A program made the translations under genes and the position numbers. Source: an uncultured Clostridia bacterium (GTDB lineage Bacteria > Bacillota > Clostridia > Oscillospirales > Acutalibacteraceae). Taken from it: a stretch of 58,795 nt of DNA. A model generated the notes under the pieces. It was not told where the DNA came from. It did not search any database and saw only the letters and a program-made list of their open reading frames with translations. The stretch spans positions 1 to 58,795 of the forward strand of contig CALWPT010000036.1 of assembly GCA_944383495.1 (NCBI GenBank), given 5' to 3'. The first letter of the stretch is position 1; each line of letters opens with the position of its first letter. This document shows, in pieces, positions 35,058 through 43,119 of this stretch.

Positions 35058-36404
35058 TTACAAAATATAGGCGCCTTCCTCCTTCAGGCGGCGGCGCAAA
35101 GCCTGGACATCGACGGTGTGAACATTCAGGCTGTCGCTCTTAGCCGCCATTGCCGCGGCAATGCCCGCGGCTTCGCCCATGCACAGACAGCAGGGCATAA
35201 CTCGCAGAGAGCCCTGAGTGACCCGGTCGGTGGAAACTGTACGCCCCGCTACGAGAACGTTATCCAAGTCCTTTGGCGTCAGGCAGCGGTAGGGCAGACC
35301 ATGGGTTTCTCCCGGCTGATATCGTTCATACCTTTCGTCGGTCATACGCGGCCCGTTTTTCCGCTGTTCCTCCGACTCCGCCGGCGTTTCGTGGATATCT
35401 ATGTAATAGCAGTTACGCATGATCTCATCGGCGAAGGTCCGGCGGGCCATGAAATCGTCAATGGTAAATACATAATCGCCAATGATCCGGCGGCTTTCCC
35501 GCACGCCGACTACAGAGCCAGTAGCCGCCAAGAAGCTGTCGCCAAATGCCTCGGGCCAGGTATCGGCCAGCGCCTGCCGGAACTGCGCGGCAATTTTCCG
35601 CCCATCCATCATGCCCTTGGTAATGGTGTCAGGCTTGGTGTAATCAACTCCCCAGATATGTCCGGCGTTGAAACCGAAGGTGCCGGGGCCGACCATTTTG
35701 TCCACCATATGCCGGTCTGGAATTAAGTCGTATTTCCCGGATTCCACAATGGTGTGGATTGGGCTGTCAGGATGGCAGGGGTGAAGGCTGTCGGTTTTTT
35801 CAAAAAATACCTTGGTATTGACGTTACTAAGCATAAAGCACATGGTGCCCGGCTGGGTAGCGCCGTTTTCGTCTCCCTCCACGCACTCGGCGCCCGCCCA
35901 GTAGCAAAGATCCGCGTCTCCTGTGCAGTCAATATAGATTTTTGCTTTGTAGGCGGACAGGCCGGCTTTGTTGCTAATAATGATTGCTTTTACATGGCGG
36001 CTGTCGTCCATGTCCACAGCGCACAGGCTGCTTAAAAAGAGCACGTCGACCCCCGCGCTGGATACCATTTCATCGTACACTCTCTTCAGTCTTTCATAAT
36101 CAATGGCAACCCAGTCCTTGTCCTCATCCCGCACACGGGGAATGCCTTTTTTGGCGGCGTTGAAGATTTTCTCAGCCAAGCCCTTGTAGACCACCTTTTC
36201 TCCGTCGGAAAAAGGACACCAGGTATTGACCAAGGCCTTCGTCGCCATTCCGCCCAAAAAACCTCCCGACTCAATCAGCAGAGTCTTCGATCCCTCCCGC
36301 GCCGCTGCAATCGCGGCGGCACAGCCCGCTGGGCCGCCCCCGACTACGATCACTTCATATGCGTCGTTCAAAGGTATATTCCGTTGAGATAACCGATATT
36401 CCAT
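35058..36404 (-). CDS. FAD-dependent oxidoreductase
   Basis: The 448-residue protein has the N-terminal dinucleotide-binding motif VIVVGGGPAGCAAAIAA and GSKTLLIESGGFLGGMAT typical of the Pfam FAD_oxidored group (PF12831), with ARRTFADEIMRNCYYIDI and a C-terminal NVLVAGRTVSTDRVTQGSLR that contacts FAD. The oxidised substrate is unknown. The group is common near carbohydrate genes in gut bacteria. ATG 36404 follows AAAGGCGGA. A longer frame to 36461 has no support. It is monocistronic. Confidence 0.8.
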   Translation of the reverse strand: MEYRLSQRNIPLNDAYEVIVVGGGPAGCAAAIAAAREGSKTLLIESGGFLGGMATKALVNTWCPFSDGEKVVYKGLAEKIFNAAKKGIPRVRDEDKDWVAIDYERLKRVYDEMVSSAGVDVLFLSSLCAVDMDDSRHVKAIIISNKAGLSAYKAKIYIDCTGDADLCYWAGAECVEGDENGATQPGTMCFMLSNVNTKVFFEKTDSLHPCHPDSPIHTIVESGKYDLIPDRHMVDKMVGPGTFGFNAGHIWGVDYTKPDTITKGMMDGRKIAAQFRQALADTWPEAFGDSFLAATGSVVGVRESRRIIGDYVFTIDDFMARRTFADEIMRNCYYIDIHETPAESEEQRKNGPRMTDERYERYQPGETHGLPYRCLTPKDLDNVLVAGRTVSTDRVTQGSLRVMPCCLCMGEAAGIAAAMAAKSDSLNVHTVDVQALRRRLKEEGAYIL

Positions 36405-36772
36405 ACAAATCCGCCTTTCAAAACCCGGGCAATCCGGGAAATAAAATGACTTTATGCACACTGCGTCGTAAAATGCTCAATGGTCCTTTTCGCCGCCCGC
36501 TCGCACTGACAGGCAGTTTCGCATAGGCGCGGGGTTGGGAATGGATCCGTTCAGGCAGACAAATCACCCTTTCAGCAGCGTCTATCGGGTTCCTATGATA
36601 GGAGTATACCACAATTGCCCTCACGAGAAAAGAGGGGTAAAAAATATTTTTAGAGCTTAAATTTGTGCAATCCATTGAAAGCATCCTTAACCATGCTTGG
36701 CGTGGAAAACCGCCGCGGTCAAGCCGTGCGTTTCTGACTTAGGCACGTTTTATTAGGCGCTCACACCGTCCT
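36405..36772 (-). promoter_or_regulatory. Leader and promoter region of the FAD oxidoreductase
   Basis: The 368-base interval holds no gene. TATACT lies at 36603-36608 on the minus strand with an upstream TGG (extended -10), and TTTTCT is found 17 bases further upstream. The transcript would carry a leader of about 190 bases, in which I recognise no riboswitch. Confidence 0.4.
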
Positions 36773-37246
36773 TTAATAGTTTTCCTGCCGTCGCTGCATA
36801 CGCAGCAAACTGCGCTTTTTTCCTGCCTCCCATTCCGCTTTTTCTTCATTGGTTTCCAATACCAAGCGGGGGACTTCGGCGGGCTGATCCTGTTCGTCCA
36901 GCGCGACCAACACTACATAAGCCCGGTTAATTAGTTCCCTCTCCCCGCCCAGGGTTTCTACAAACGTATCCACCCGAACCTCCATAGAGCTTCGGCCCAC
37001 ATAGGTAATCCTTCCGGTAAGTATCACGGTATCGTTAACATGGGCTGGACGCTTGAAAACCAGCTGGTCTACCGCCGCAGTGGTCACATCCCGCCCGGAA
37101 TGCCTTCGGGCGGTAACAGCGGCGACTACGTCAATCCATTCCATGAGTATCCCGCCAAACAGCCGTTTTCGCCCGTTGATGTGCTGCGATAAAAGAATTT
37201 GAATCTGCTCGGTATAAGAATCGGATACCCGTTTTTTCTGTATCAT
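36773..37246 (-). CDS. Acyl-CoA thioesterase, hotdog fold
   Basis: The 157-residue protein hydrolyses acyl-CoA thioesters. The hotdog core has HINGRKRLFGGILMEWIDV, in which the Asn and the aspartate after the helix are typical of the YciA/BfiT branch, followed by VDQLVFKRPAHVNDTVILTG and a RAYVVLVALDE strand. The C-terminal extension (EWEAGKKRSLLRMQRRQENY) is charged. The start follows GAAAGGAAT. It precedes the DUF4097 gene by 25 bases in genome order but is downstream of it in transcription, and it may be its last co-transcribed member. Confidence 0.83.
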   Translation of the reverse strand: MIQKKRVSDSYTEQIQILLSQHINGRKRLFGGILMEWIDVVAAVTARRHSGRDVTTAAVDQLVFKRPAHVNDTVILTGRITYVGRSSMEVRVDTFVETLGGERELINRAYVVLVALDEQDQPAEVPRLVLETNEEKAEWEAGKKRSLLRMQRRQENY

Positions 37247-37270
37247 GCTTCTATTCCTTTCAAGCGTTCG

Positions 37271-38212
37271 TCAGTTTGTGAATCTAACCTGCACCTTTCC
37301 ATTGCTGGTGGCAATATCCAGCCGGTTTTCGCTTTCGGGCCGCTCCGTATCATAAAGATTCTGAGAGCTGTTGCTGGTTTTGCAGGAGATGGAATAATCT
37401 GTTTCACGTCCGTTTATCCTGCCCGTAATGCTTCCGTTGGAGGATTGCAGCTTGATCTGCGGCGCCGTAACGGTAAATTTTACAGAGCCGTTAGAGGTTT
37501 GCGCTTCCACGCGTTCCCGGGCCGTTACGTTTTTTAAGCGCAGCCCGCCGTTGCTGGTTTTCACCGCCCCGGCCTTACAGCTTACGGCCGTCATCAAAAC
37601 CGACGCGTTGGAGGTGTTCGCCGTTATCGACCCTTCGGCGGAAACATTCTTCAATTGAATGGCTGCATTAGAGGAGCGAGCCTCCAATTCTCCACAGGTC
37701 AGGTTCTTCACCGCAACCCTTGCGTTGCTCGTGAGCAGACGGCAGCGTTCAAGGAAGGCGGAGGCTTCCGCGTCAATCCTGCCGTTTTGCGACTGCACCG
37801 AAAGCGCGCCTGCAAACCCGGCGGGAAGCTTCACCACTATGGGGGAGGAAGTTTTGATACCGCTGAACATGCCGTACCGAAAGGAGTCAAACCAATGCCG
37901 CTTATTTTCTTGCGTCATTGTGACCGTGCCGTCTTCCTCAGTGAGAATATAGCGGATAAGATCGTCCTGTGAGTATTCAATCTGTACGGCATCCGACGAG
38001 TTGTTTTCTATTCGTACACTTCGGCTGGCTACCTTCAAAATGACCTCTCGGGTATCGGACTGCGCTAAAAAGATTTTTTCTTCATATCCCGGAACCATAT
38101 CTAATTCCTCCATATTCCAGTGAAATAAAAACCCGCCCGCCGCCGCGGCAATCAACCCGGCGGCACATAACACGCCCGCGGTAATTAAGGCAATTTTTAG
38201 GCTTTTTCTCAT
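37271..38212 (-). CDS. DUF4097-family envelope protein
   Basis: The 313-residue protein has one N-terminal membrane helix (residues about 7-30, IALITAGVLCAAGLIAAAAG) and an extracellular right-handed beta-helix-like repeat region in which short units ending SNG, SNA or SNS recur (SSNAAIQL, TSNASVLM, TSNGGLRL, TSNGSVKF, SSNGSITG, TSNGKVQV). This is the DUF4097/YvlB pattern, whose members sit at the envelope and are linked to stress responses. It overlaps the DUF1700 gene by four bases (ATGA) and forms a module with PadR. Confidence 0.85.
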   Translation of the reverse strand: MRKSLKIALITAGVLCAAGLIAAAAGGFLFHWNMEELDMVPGYEEKIFLAQSDTREVILKVASRSVRIENNSSDAVQIEYSQDDLIRYILTEEDGTVTMTQENKRHWFDSFRYGMFSGIKTSSPIVVKLPAGFAGALSVQSQNGRIDAEASAFLERCRLLTSNARVAVKNLTCGELEARSSNAAIQLKNVSAEGSITANTSNASVLMTAVSCKAGAVKTSNGGLRLKNVTARERVEAQTSNGSVKFTVTAPQIKLQSSNGSITGRINGRETDYSISCKTSNSSQNLYDTERPESENRLDIATSNGKVQVRFTN

Positions 38213-38820
38213 ATCGCTCCGCCTCCTTTTCGTCTATGAAACAGCCAGCGGCAGAAGCGGACTGTGGCCGCGGCAAACAGTTTTGTCAATTTCACCGCAG
38301 CTAACCATGCGAATATGGCCAATCCTGCCGCAAACAGGCAGGTTCCCACCTGAAAGAGTGCCGGCCCCAGGTGCATAGGCATCAGCCGGGCCAGGGGAAA
38401 GAGGTAAGTCACGGCGCAAACCGCCAACGCTGCGGCGGCAATGTAAAGAGAAGCGATGCAGATCCAAGCCGCTAGGTACAAGGACAGGGCAGCGGCGGCA
38501 AGCCCGGCGGCCACGCTCAATGCAATGGGGCCGCCGAAAATGAGCAAAATGATAAACAGCGTTTTGCCTCCCGCAGACAAGCCTTGAAACCAGCCGGCAG
38601 ATCTGGGTGGATCTAACGCGGCCTTTTCCTGTTCCGCCAGAGCTTTCGCTACGATTTGCTCCACCGGCCCTAAGGATTCCACCGCCGCCTCCTCGCCGAC
38701 GCCTTCCTCCACGCGATCCTCAATCACTTCATTATAAAATTCCAGCATACGTTCTCTCTCCAGAGGATGCATGCGGCCTGCCGCTTGGCGGAGCTTTTGC
38801 AAAAATTCCTCTTTTCTCAT
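38209..38820 (-). CDS. DUF1700 (HAAS-domain) membrane protein
   Basis: The 203-residue protein has an N-terminal HAAS domain (residues 1-65, MRKEEFLQKLRQAAGRMH and EFYNEVIEDRVEEGVGEEAA) and three to four membrane helices (residues about 85-190). It overlaps padR and the DUF4097 gene by four bases each, so the three are translationally coupled. The trio is found in many Firmicutes as an envelope-stress unit. The molecular activity of DUF1700 is not established. Confidence 0.85.
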   Translation of the reverse strand: MRKEEFLQKLRQAAGRMHPLERERMLEFYNEVIEDRVEEGVGEEAAVESLGPVEQIVAKALAEQEKAALDPPRSAGWFQGLSAGGKTLFIILLIFGGPIALSVAAGLAAAALSLYLAAWICIASLYIAAAALAVCAVTYLFPLARLMPMHLGPALFQVGTCLFAAGLAIFAWLAAVKLTKLFAAATVRFCRWLFHRRKGGGAI

Positions 38821-39131
38821 GGAGCATCTTCCTTTATAATGTACTCACAAACTCTACGAATCTCAGCCCATTCATCCAGAAAGCTCTGGATCCTCGCTTT
38901 GCCCTTGCCGGTGATTTGATAGTATTTTCGAAGCCGGCCGCAGTGCTCCCGGGAATAAGTAGTCAGCATCCCGCCTGCCTCCAGTCGCTTTAAAATCGGG
39001 TAAAGGGTAGACTCTGAGATTTCTACGCATTCGGACACTGCTTTCACAATTCGGTATCCATAGGAAGCCTCCCTTCGCAGAGAGGCTAGCACGCAGACCT
39101 CCAGCAGTCCCTTTTTAATTTGACTGTCCAC
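38817..39131 (-). CDS. PadR-family transcriptional regulator
   Basis: The 104-residue PadR subfamily-2 protein has the winged HTH (LLEVCVLASLRREASYGYRI, STLYPILKRLEAGGML, RKYYQITGKGKARI) and a short C-terminal dimer helix. It represses the adjacent module in characterised relatives, usually binding its own promoter. It is first in the PadR-DUF1700-DUF4097 operon. The upstream region has two possible -10 elements and a partial inverted repeat, which fits autoregulation but does not prove it. Confidence 0.9.
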   Translation of the reverse strand: MDSQIKKGLLEVCVLASLRREASYGYRIVKAVSECVEISESTLYPILKRLEAGGMLTTYSREHCGRLRKYYQITGKGKARIQSFLDEWAEIRRVCEYIIKEDAP

Positions 39132-39359
39132 AAAATCACCATCTTTTGCATAGTATTATGTGTCAAGAGGTATAATAAATGAATTTAAAATGTTTGCAAG
39201 GGACCTTTGTCTTTTAATCTCATTTTCTTATTTTGTCCGGCGCTGCAGCAGGATATAACGGCGGAGGATGCAGCGTTTGCAGCAAAGCCTTATTGGAAAG
39301 CCAGCCTGCATATATGTAAAATTTTGAAGAGCTTATAAAATGCTTTTTATTTTTCCTCC
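39132..39359 (-). promoter_or_regulatory. Divergent promoter region of padR and rubrerythrin
   Basis: On the minus strand TTGCAA (39194-39199) and a TATTAT -10 about 16 bases downstream could start the padR operon. TATTAT (39153-39158) and ATAATA (39172-39177) form an inverted repeat around a central segment, a possible operator. No gene is visible in between. Confidence 0.35.
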
Positions 39360-39420
39360 TTGACAAATCCAAAATTTAGTGTATAATAAAAAATAAGAAT
39401 AATTATTATTTTATAGAAAG
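39360..39420 (+). promoter_or_regulatory. Rubrerythrin promoter with a Fur/PerR-like palindrome
   Basis: TTGACA (39360-39365) and TATAAT (39382-39387) are 16 bases apart. Immediately after the -10, at about the expected transcription start, lies the palindrome AATAATTATT (39398-39407), extended with one mismatch per arm to 39395-39410. The AT-rich symmetry resembles a PerR/Fur box (TTATAATNATTATAA), and its place over the start site suits repression. Confidence 0.55.
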
Positions 39421-39430
39421 AAGGATATTT

Positions 39431-39970
39431 ATGAAAGAATTAAAAGGAAGCAAAACAGAAGCCAATTTGATGACAGCGTTTGCCGGCGAATCCCAGGCCC
39501 GGAATAAATACACGTATTACGCTTCCAAGGCAAAAAAAGAAGGATATGTGCAAATTGCCAATCTGTTTCAGGAAACGGCGGACAATGAAAAGGAGCACGC
39601 GAAAATCTGGTTTAAGCTGCTGCACGACGGTATTGGAGATACGCTGGAGAATCTGAAGGACGCCGCTGCCGGAGAGAATTACGAGTGGACGGAAATGTAC
39701 GCTGAGTTTGCTAAGGTCGCCAAGGAAGAGGGGTTCGACCACATCGCTTATTTGTTTGAAGAGGTTGGCAAAATTGAAAAGCAGCACGAGGAACGGTACC
39801 TTGCTCTGGCGGCCAACGTGAAGGACGGCGTTGTGTTTGAAAAAGACGACGTGGTGGTTTGGAAATGCGCTAACTGCGGGCATATTCATGTGGGGCGTAA
39901 GGCGCCGGAGGTTTGCCCTGTCTGTTCCCATCCCAAGGCGTATTTTGAGCTGGAAAAGAAAAACTATTGA
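39431..39970 (+). CDS. rbr: Rubrerythrin
   Basis: This non-haem di-iron protein reduces hydrogen peroxide with electrons from rubredoxin or NADH systems, a key anaerobic oxidative-stress defence in the cytoplasm. The 179-residue protein has the four-helix di-iron domain with Glu and His ligands ([41 protein letters not shown]) and a C-terminal rubredoxin-like iron site (CANCGHI, CPVCSHP). The length is typical. It has its own promoter with a candidate metal/peroxide-responsive operator. Flavodiiron protein and rubredoxin are encoded nearby on the other strand. Confidence 0.95.
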   Translation: MKELKGSKTEANLMTAFAGESQARNKYTYYASKAKKEGYVQIANLFQETADNEKEHAKIWFKLLHDGIGDTLENLKDAAAGENYEWTEMYAEFAKVAKEEGFDHIAYLFEEVGKIEKQHEERYLALAANVKDGVVFEKDDVVVWKCANCGHIHVGRKAPEVCPVCSHPKAYFELEKKNY

Positions 39971-39987
39971 TAAAAGGAAAATCGGAT

Positions 39988-40052
39988 TTTTTGGTAGAAA
40001 ACAGCAGGGGAGACTGCCATCGGCAGTCTCCCCTGCTGTTTTCTACCAAAAA
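39988..40052. terminator. 31-bp perfect inverted repeat between rubrerythrin and a small membrane gene
   Basis: Positions 39988-40018 and 40022-40052 are perfect reverse complements around a 3-base loop (ATC). The repeat lies at the junction of two converging genes and can form a very stable hairpin. Its outermost bases are T5 on the left and A5 on the right, so transcription runs through T residues before rather than after the stem on the plus strand. It could be a bidirectional terminator or a small palindromic element. Confidence 0.7.
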
Positions 40053-40075
40053 GCGGCGTCTATTTTGAATCCGGA

Positions 40076-40252
40076 TTAGCAGCCTTCCTCATCGTCATAA
40101 TGATCCGAGCAGTCGGCGCAGCAATCGCATTCGATATACGCCCGCTCCAGTTGCTTGCGTTCCAAATACCGATAGATCAAAACGGCAACGCCCGCAGCGG
40201 CCGCTGCCAGCGCAACGATGGAAGCAATAACGGTAAAAGCCTTTTTATTCAT
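40076..40252 (-). CDS. Small membrane protein with a Cys/Asp-rich tail
   Basis: The 58-residue protein has one membrane helix (residues about 5-27, FTVIASIVALAAAAAGVAVL) followed by a basic turn (YRYLERKQLE) and an acidic cysteine-rich tail (ECDCCADCSDHYDDEEGC). Five cysteines plus several aspartates could bind a metal. ATG 40252 is preceded by GGAGTTG; ATG 40264 is an alternative. It is not assigned to a family that I know. It converges with rubrerythrin across the long inverted repeat. Confidence 0.55.
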   Translation of the reverse strand: MNKKAFTVIASIVALAAAAAGVAVLIYRYLERKQLERAYIECDCCADCSDHYDDEEGC

Positions 40253-40413
40253 ATTCAACTCCATTTCCCGGCGGCCGATTACGTATTTTCATGGCCAAGG
40301 CCCCGGCCGCCGCCCCGGGCCCCTGTTTCAGACAAAATTCAACCTTTTCTTATGGGTATTCTACATCCAATCTCGCAGCTTGTCAACACGGAGGTTTCAC
40401 CATGTTAGCCGCG

Positions 40414-41313
40414 TCAAGCATAGTCCTCCAGCTTTCCAAGGGGAGTAAAACGAACGATGCCATCCGAGGAAGCAAAGGCCCCGTCCAGCGTGCGGACGCG
40501 AGCCGGCTCTTCGCGATCCAGAAAAGGCTGGTATGCTTTCAGAATTTCTTCCGCCAAAGGCGCGGACAAATCGGTGCGCGCCTGGTTTGCAAGCGAACGA
40601 AACAGTGCGGGAAGTTCTTGCAGCGTGTCCTCCCTGGAGTGTTGGTTAAAAAGCGCCGTTAAAACCTCTTGCTGAACGTCAATTTCCTTTTCGCGTCCCT
40701 CGCTCCATTCGGGATAGCTCAAAAGCTGGATCATCATCGTCCCGTTCAGATGCTGAAAGCCCGGCTCCAGCGCCGTCACCAAGGTTTCGTTTTCCTTGTA
40801 GAACAAGCGGGAAGGAATCGTATAATCCACTCCGCCCAGCTTGTCCACAAACCCCGCAAAGTCAGTTAGGCTCAGGATCATATACCGGTCGGCTTGTGCG
40901 CCTAGCGTCGTCAGAAGCGCGTTTTTGACCTGGGGAATCCCACCGTAGGTCATATGCCCCGCAAGCGTATCCTCCCGCTCGCCGGCTGTGAGAACGGTTT
41001 CCGCCGGCAGAGCGGTAACGGGAATTCTTCCCGATTCAAATTCCCACCGGAAAAGAAAAAACATTGCATCGCTGTAGTTCTCCTCTTCCCTGGTCAGACA
41101 CAAAAGAACGTTGATTGGAGCCGGCGCCTCCACCTCTGTAGAAACGGAGGGCAGAGACAGATCGTCTCTCTCATCCCCTGCTCGAAGAACCACATAGACA
41201 GCCACGCCCCCGAACAGCAAAAGGCAGCATAAGAACACCGCCGTGAAAATTCCAGCTCTCCGAAGCACATCGTCGGATACTTTTTTCTTTTTTTTGCTAA
41301 AATCACTGCGCAC
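40414..41313 (-). CDS. LCP (LytR-CpsA-Psr) family protein lacking catalytic residues
   Basis: The 299-residue protein has an N-terminal charged segment and one membrane helix (residues about 20-45, GIFTAVFLCCLLLFGGVAVY), then an extracellular LCP domain with HMTYGGIPQVKNALLTTLGA, FAGFVDKLGGVDYTIP and PGFQHLNGTMMIQLL. LCP enzymes attach teichoic acids or polysaccharides to peptidoglycan. Here the usual SIPRDT reads ALPAET, and the YVRxR segment reads LLSYPEW, so the arginines that bind the lipid pyrophosphate are missing. It is probably not a normal transferase. It lies beside the flavodiiron gene on the same strand. Confidence 0.72.
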   Translation of the reverse strand: MRSDFSKKKKKVSDDVLRRAGIFTAVFLCCLLLFGGVAVYVVLRAGDERDDLSLPSVSTEVEAPAPINVLLCLTREEENYSDAMFFLFRWEFESGRIPVTALPAETVLTAGEREDTLAGHMTYGGIPQVKNALLTTLGAQADRYMILSLTDFAGFVDKLGGVDYTIPSRLFYKENETLVTALEPGFQHLNGTMMIQLLSYPEWSEGREKEIDVQQEVLTALFNQHSREDTLQELPALFRSLANQARTDLSAPLAEEILKAYQPFLDREEPARVRTLDGAFASSDGIVRFTPLGKLEDYA

Positions 41314-41339
41314 GATCCATCCTCCTTTGAAAACGGGGA

Positions 41340-42518
41340 TTAGATGGCCCGCGCCACTTCCAAAGCGTAAGCGGCCATGCTTGCCGCATCCTCCTCGGTG
41401 GGCTTGAATACCACGCGAAATCCGTCGCCGATAAATTTGAACTTCAGCTGCTCCAGCCGGGACTTCACCATTGGAACGGCTTCGCCGCTCCAGCCATAGG
41501 ATCCGAACGCGCCCGCAGGCTTTTTCGTGTTGATGGCGTCAATGGATGTCAGCACATCCCACACGGGCTTGGTAGCGTCCCGATTGATGGTGTTGCTTCC
41601 TACCAGCAGCGCGTCACACGCCGCAACAGCGGCGGAAAGTTCCCCGAGAGGCGTCTTGACGATGTCCAGCAGCTTGACGTCGTACCCATCGCTTTCCAGT
41701 GCGTCCCGGGCGGCAAGAGCCAGCGCGCGGGTATATCCGTAGGCCGAAGCAAACACAATGGCCACGGCCTTTCCTTTTTCCGGCGTTTGACTCCATTCCC
41801 GGTACTGCGCCATGCGCGTTTGGATCGATTCGGTCAATACCGCACCGTGGCTGGGACAAACCATATCGAAATCCAGCTTTTCCAGTTTGTTCAGCCCTGC
41901 CAGAACATAAGGCTTGAAGGGACCGAAAATCGCCTCATAATAATAACGGAAGGCCCCGTCGTATTTGTCCGGGTACTGACAGTGAATATCATAGATACGG
42001 GGCTCGCAGTAATGGGCGCCTAGAAAATCGCAGGTAAACACGGTTTTGGAAGCAGGATGGTAGGTAAACATGGAATCGGGCCAATGGAGGAACGGGGCGG
42101 GATGAAACGTCAAGGTCTCGCCGCCTAGATCAAGGGAATCCCCTTCCTTTACGATCCGGCCCTTAAAATCCGTGTTGGCAATGTCCTTCAAGTACTTGTT
42201 TGCCGCCATAGAAGAGATAATTTCAATATTCGGATTTTTCTCCAGCAGCATTTTAACGCTTCCGGTATGATCCGGCTCAGTGTGGTTGCACACCAGATAG
42301 TCAATCTGTTCTACGGGAACAACCTGCTGAAGGTTGTCCAGATATTCATCAAAAAAATTGGCGTGCACCGTTTCAATCAGCACATTTTTTTCGCCTGTGA
42401 TCAAATAGGCGTTATAAGAAGTGCCGAATTCCGCTTTCATAATAATATCAAAAACCCGGAGCGCGGGGTTCATGACCCCTACCGCGTAAACATTTTTCTT
42501 TAATTTGACCACACTCAT
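41340..42518 (-). CDS. fprA: Flavodiiron protein (FprA-type oxygen/NO reductase)
   Basis: The 392-residue class A flavodiiron protein reduces oxygen to water, or nitric oxide to N2O, using electrons from rubredoxin. The N-terminal metallo-beta-lactamase domain has the di-iron ligands in NHTEPDHTGS, HWPDSMF and CDFLGAHYCEP. The C-terminal flavodoxin domain (IVFASAYGYTRALALAARDA, GSYGWSGEAV) binds FMN. The rubredoxin gene is directly upstream on the same strand, so donor and acceptor form one operon with a weak hairpin between them. Confidence 0.93.
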   Translation of the reverse strand: MSVVKLKKNVYAVGVMNPALRVFDIIMKAEFGTSYNAYLITGEKNVLIETVHANFFDEYLDNLQQVVPVEQIDYLVCNHTEPDHTGSVKMLLEKNPNIEIISSMAANKYLKDIANTDFKGRIVKEGDSLDLGGETLTFHPAPFLHWPDSMFTYHPASKTVFTCDFLGAHYCEPRIYDIHCQYPDKYDGAFRYYYEAIFGPFKPYVLAGLNKLEKLDFDMVCPSHGAVLTESIQTRMAQYREWSQTPEKGKAVAIVFASAYGYTRALALAARDALESDGYDVKLLDIVKTPLGELSAAVAACDALLVGSNTINRDATKPVWDVLTSIDAINTKKPAGAFGSYGWSGEAVPMVKSRLEQLKFKFIGDGFRVVFKPTEEDAASMAAYALEVARAI

Positions 42519-42543
42519 TTTTCCTCATCCTTTCCAATAAGAA

Positions 42544-42571
42544 GGGGAAAAGCGCCCCGAAAAGGGGGCGC
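42544..42571 (-). terminator. Weak hairpin between rubredoxin and flavodiiron genes
   Basis: GCGCCCC (42552-42558) pairs with GGGGCGC (42565-42571). On the minus strand the stem is followed by TTTTCCCC. It may act as a partial terminator or mRNA-processing site that sets the rubredoxin to flavodiiron ratio. Confidence 0.5.
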
Positions 42572-42586
42572 CGTCGCTTTCCTTCC

Positions 42587-42748
42587 TTAGTCCTCGGGTT
42601 GGAACATGTCCTTTCCCACGCCGCACATGGGACATACCCAGTCCTCGGGAATGTCCTCAAAGGCGGTACCAGGCGCAATGCCGCCGTCAGGATCTCCCAC
42701 CGCGGGATCGTACACATAGCCGCAGGCCTCGCACACATACTTTTTCAT
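42587..42748 (-). CDS. Rubredoxin
   Basis: The 53-residue protein is a one-iron electron carrier. It has the two CxxCG knuckles ([10 protein letters not shown] and [11 protein letters not shown]) and the [15 protein letters not shown] and DIPEDWVCP cores of the family, and the length is normal. It starts [10 protein letters not shown] behind AGGAGGCG and ends at 42587. The product likely delivers electrons to the flavodiiron protein encoded next and possibly to rubrerythrin. A candidate extended -10 promoter (TGG then TATAAT, 42894-42899, minus strand) lies about 145 bases upstream. Confidence 0.93.
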   Translation of the reverse strand: MKKYVCEACGYVYDPAVGDPDGGIAPGTAFEDIPEDWVCPMCGVGKDMFQPED

Positions 42749-43119
42749 TTTAACGCCTCCTTTGCAAAATTTTATAATAAATTCGGGAATACAAACGCAT
42801 AGGGCTGCTTAAAATTCCGGCTTTGACCTTGCCGGTTACCATTAGGCGCAGTCCGCCCCTTCTTGAAAATCAACAGCATTGGATTCATCATTTATTATAC
42901 CATAGCCGAGGGCAAAAACGCCACCCATTTACAAAAAATTTATTTTTTGTTTATGATAGTAGGAAATAGCCCTAAACCGTTCCCCGGCTCAGGGCCATTC
43001 AAATGATTCAACGAGCAGCATCGCAAAAATGGCGTTGCCGGCCGCCGGCCCAGAGGCGGGCTGCACATGAAAGAAGGCAAAGCAATATATGTACGCATGC
43101 TGATCCTGTCTGGTTGCTT
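42749..43119. other. Intergenic region upstream of rubredoxin
   Basis: No gene is recognised. The minus strand carries the extended -10 (TATAAT at 42894-42899), presumably for the rubredoxin-flavodiiron operon. The stretch 43030-43060 is GC-rich with short palindromes (GGCCGCCGGCC). The right end converges with nothing recognisable. Confidence 0.4.

Noticed and set aside
36462..36600. A possible riboswitch or T-box before the FAD gene
   Set aside because: I looked for the T-box AGGGTGGNACCGCG motif and for FMN, SAM and cobalamin cores and found none.
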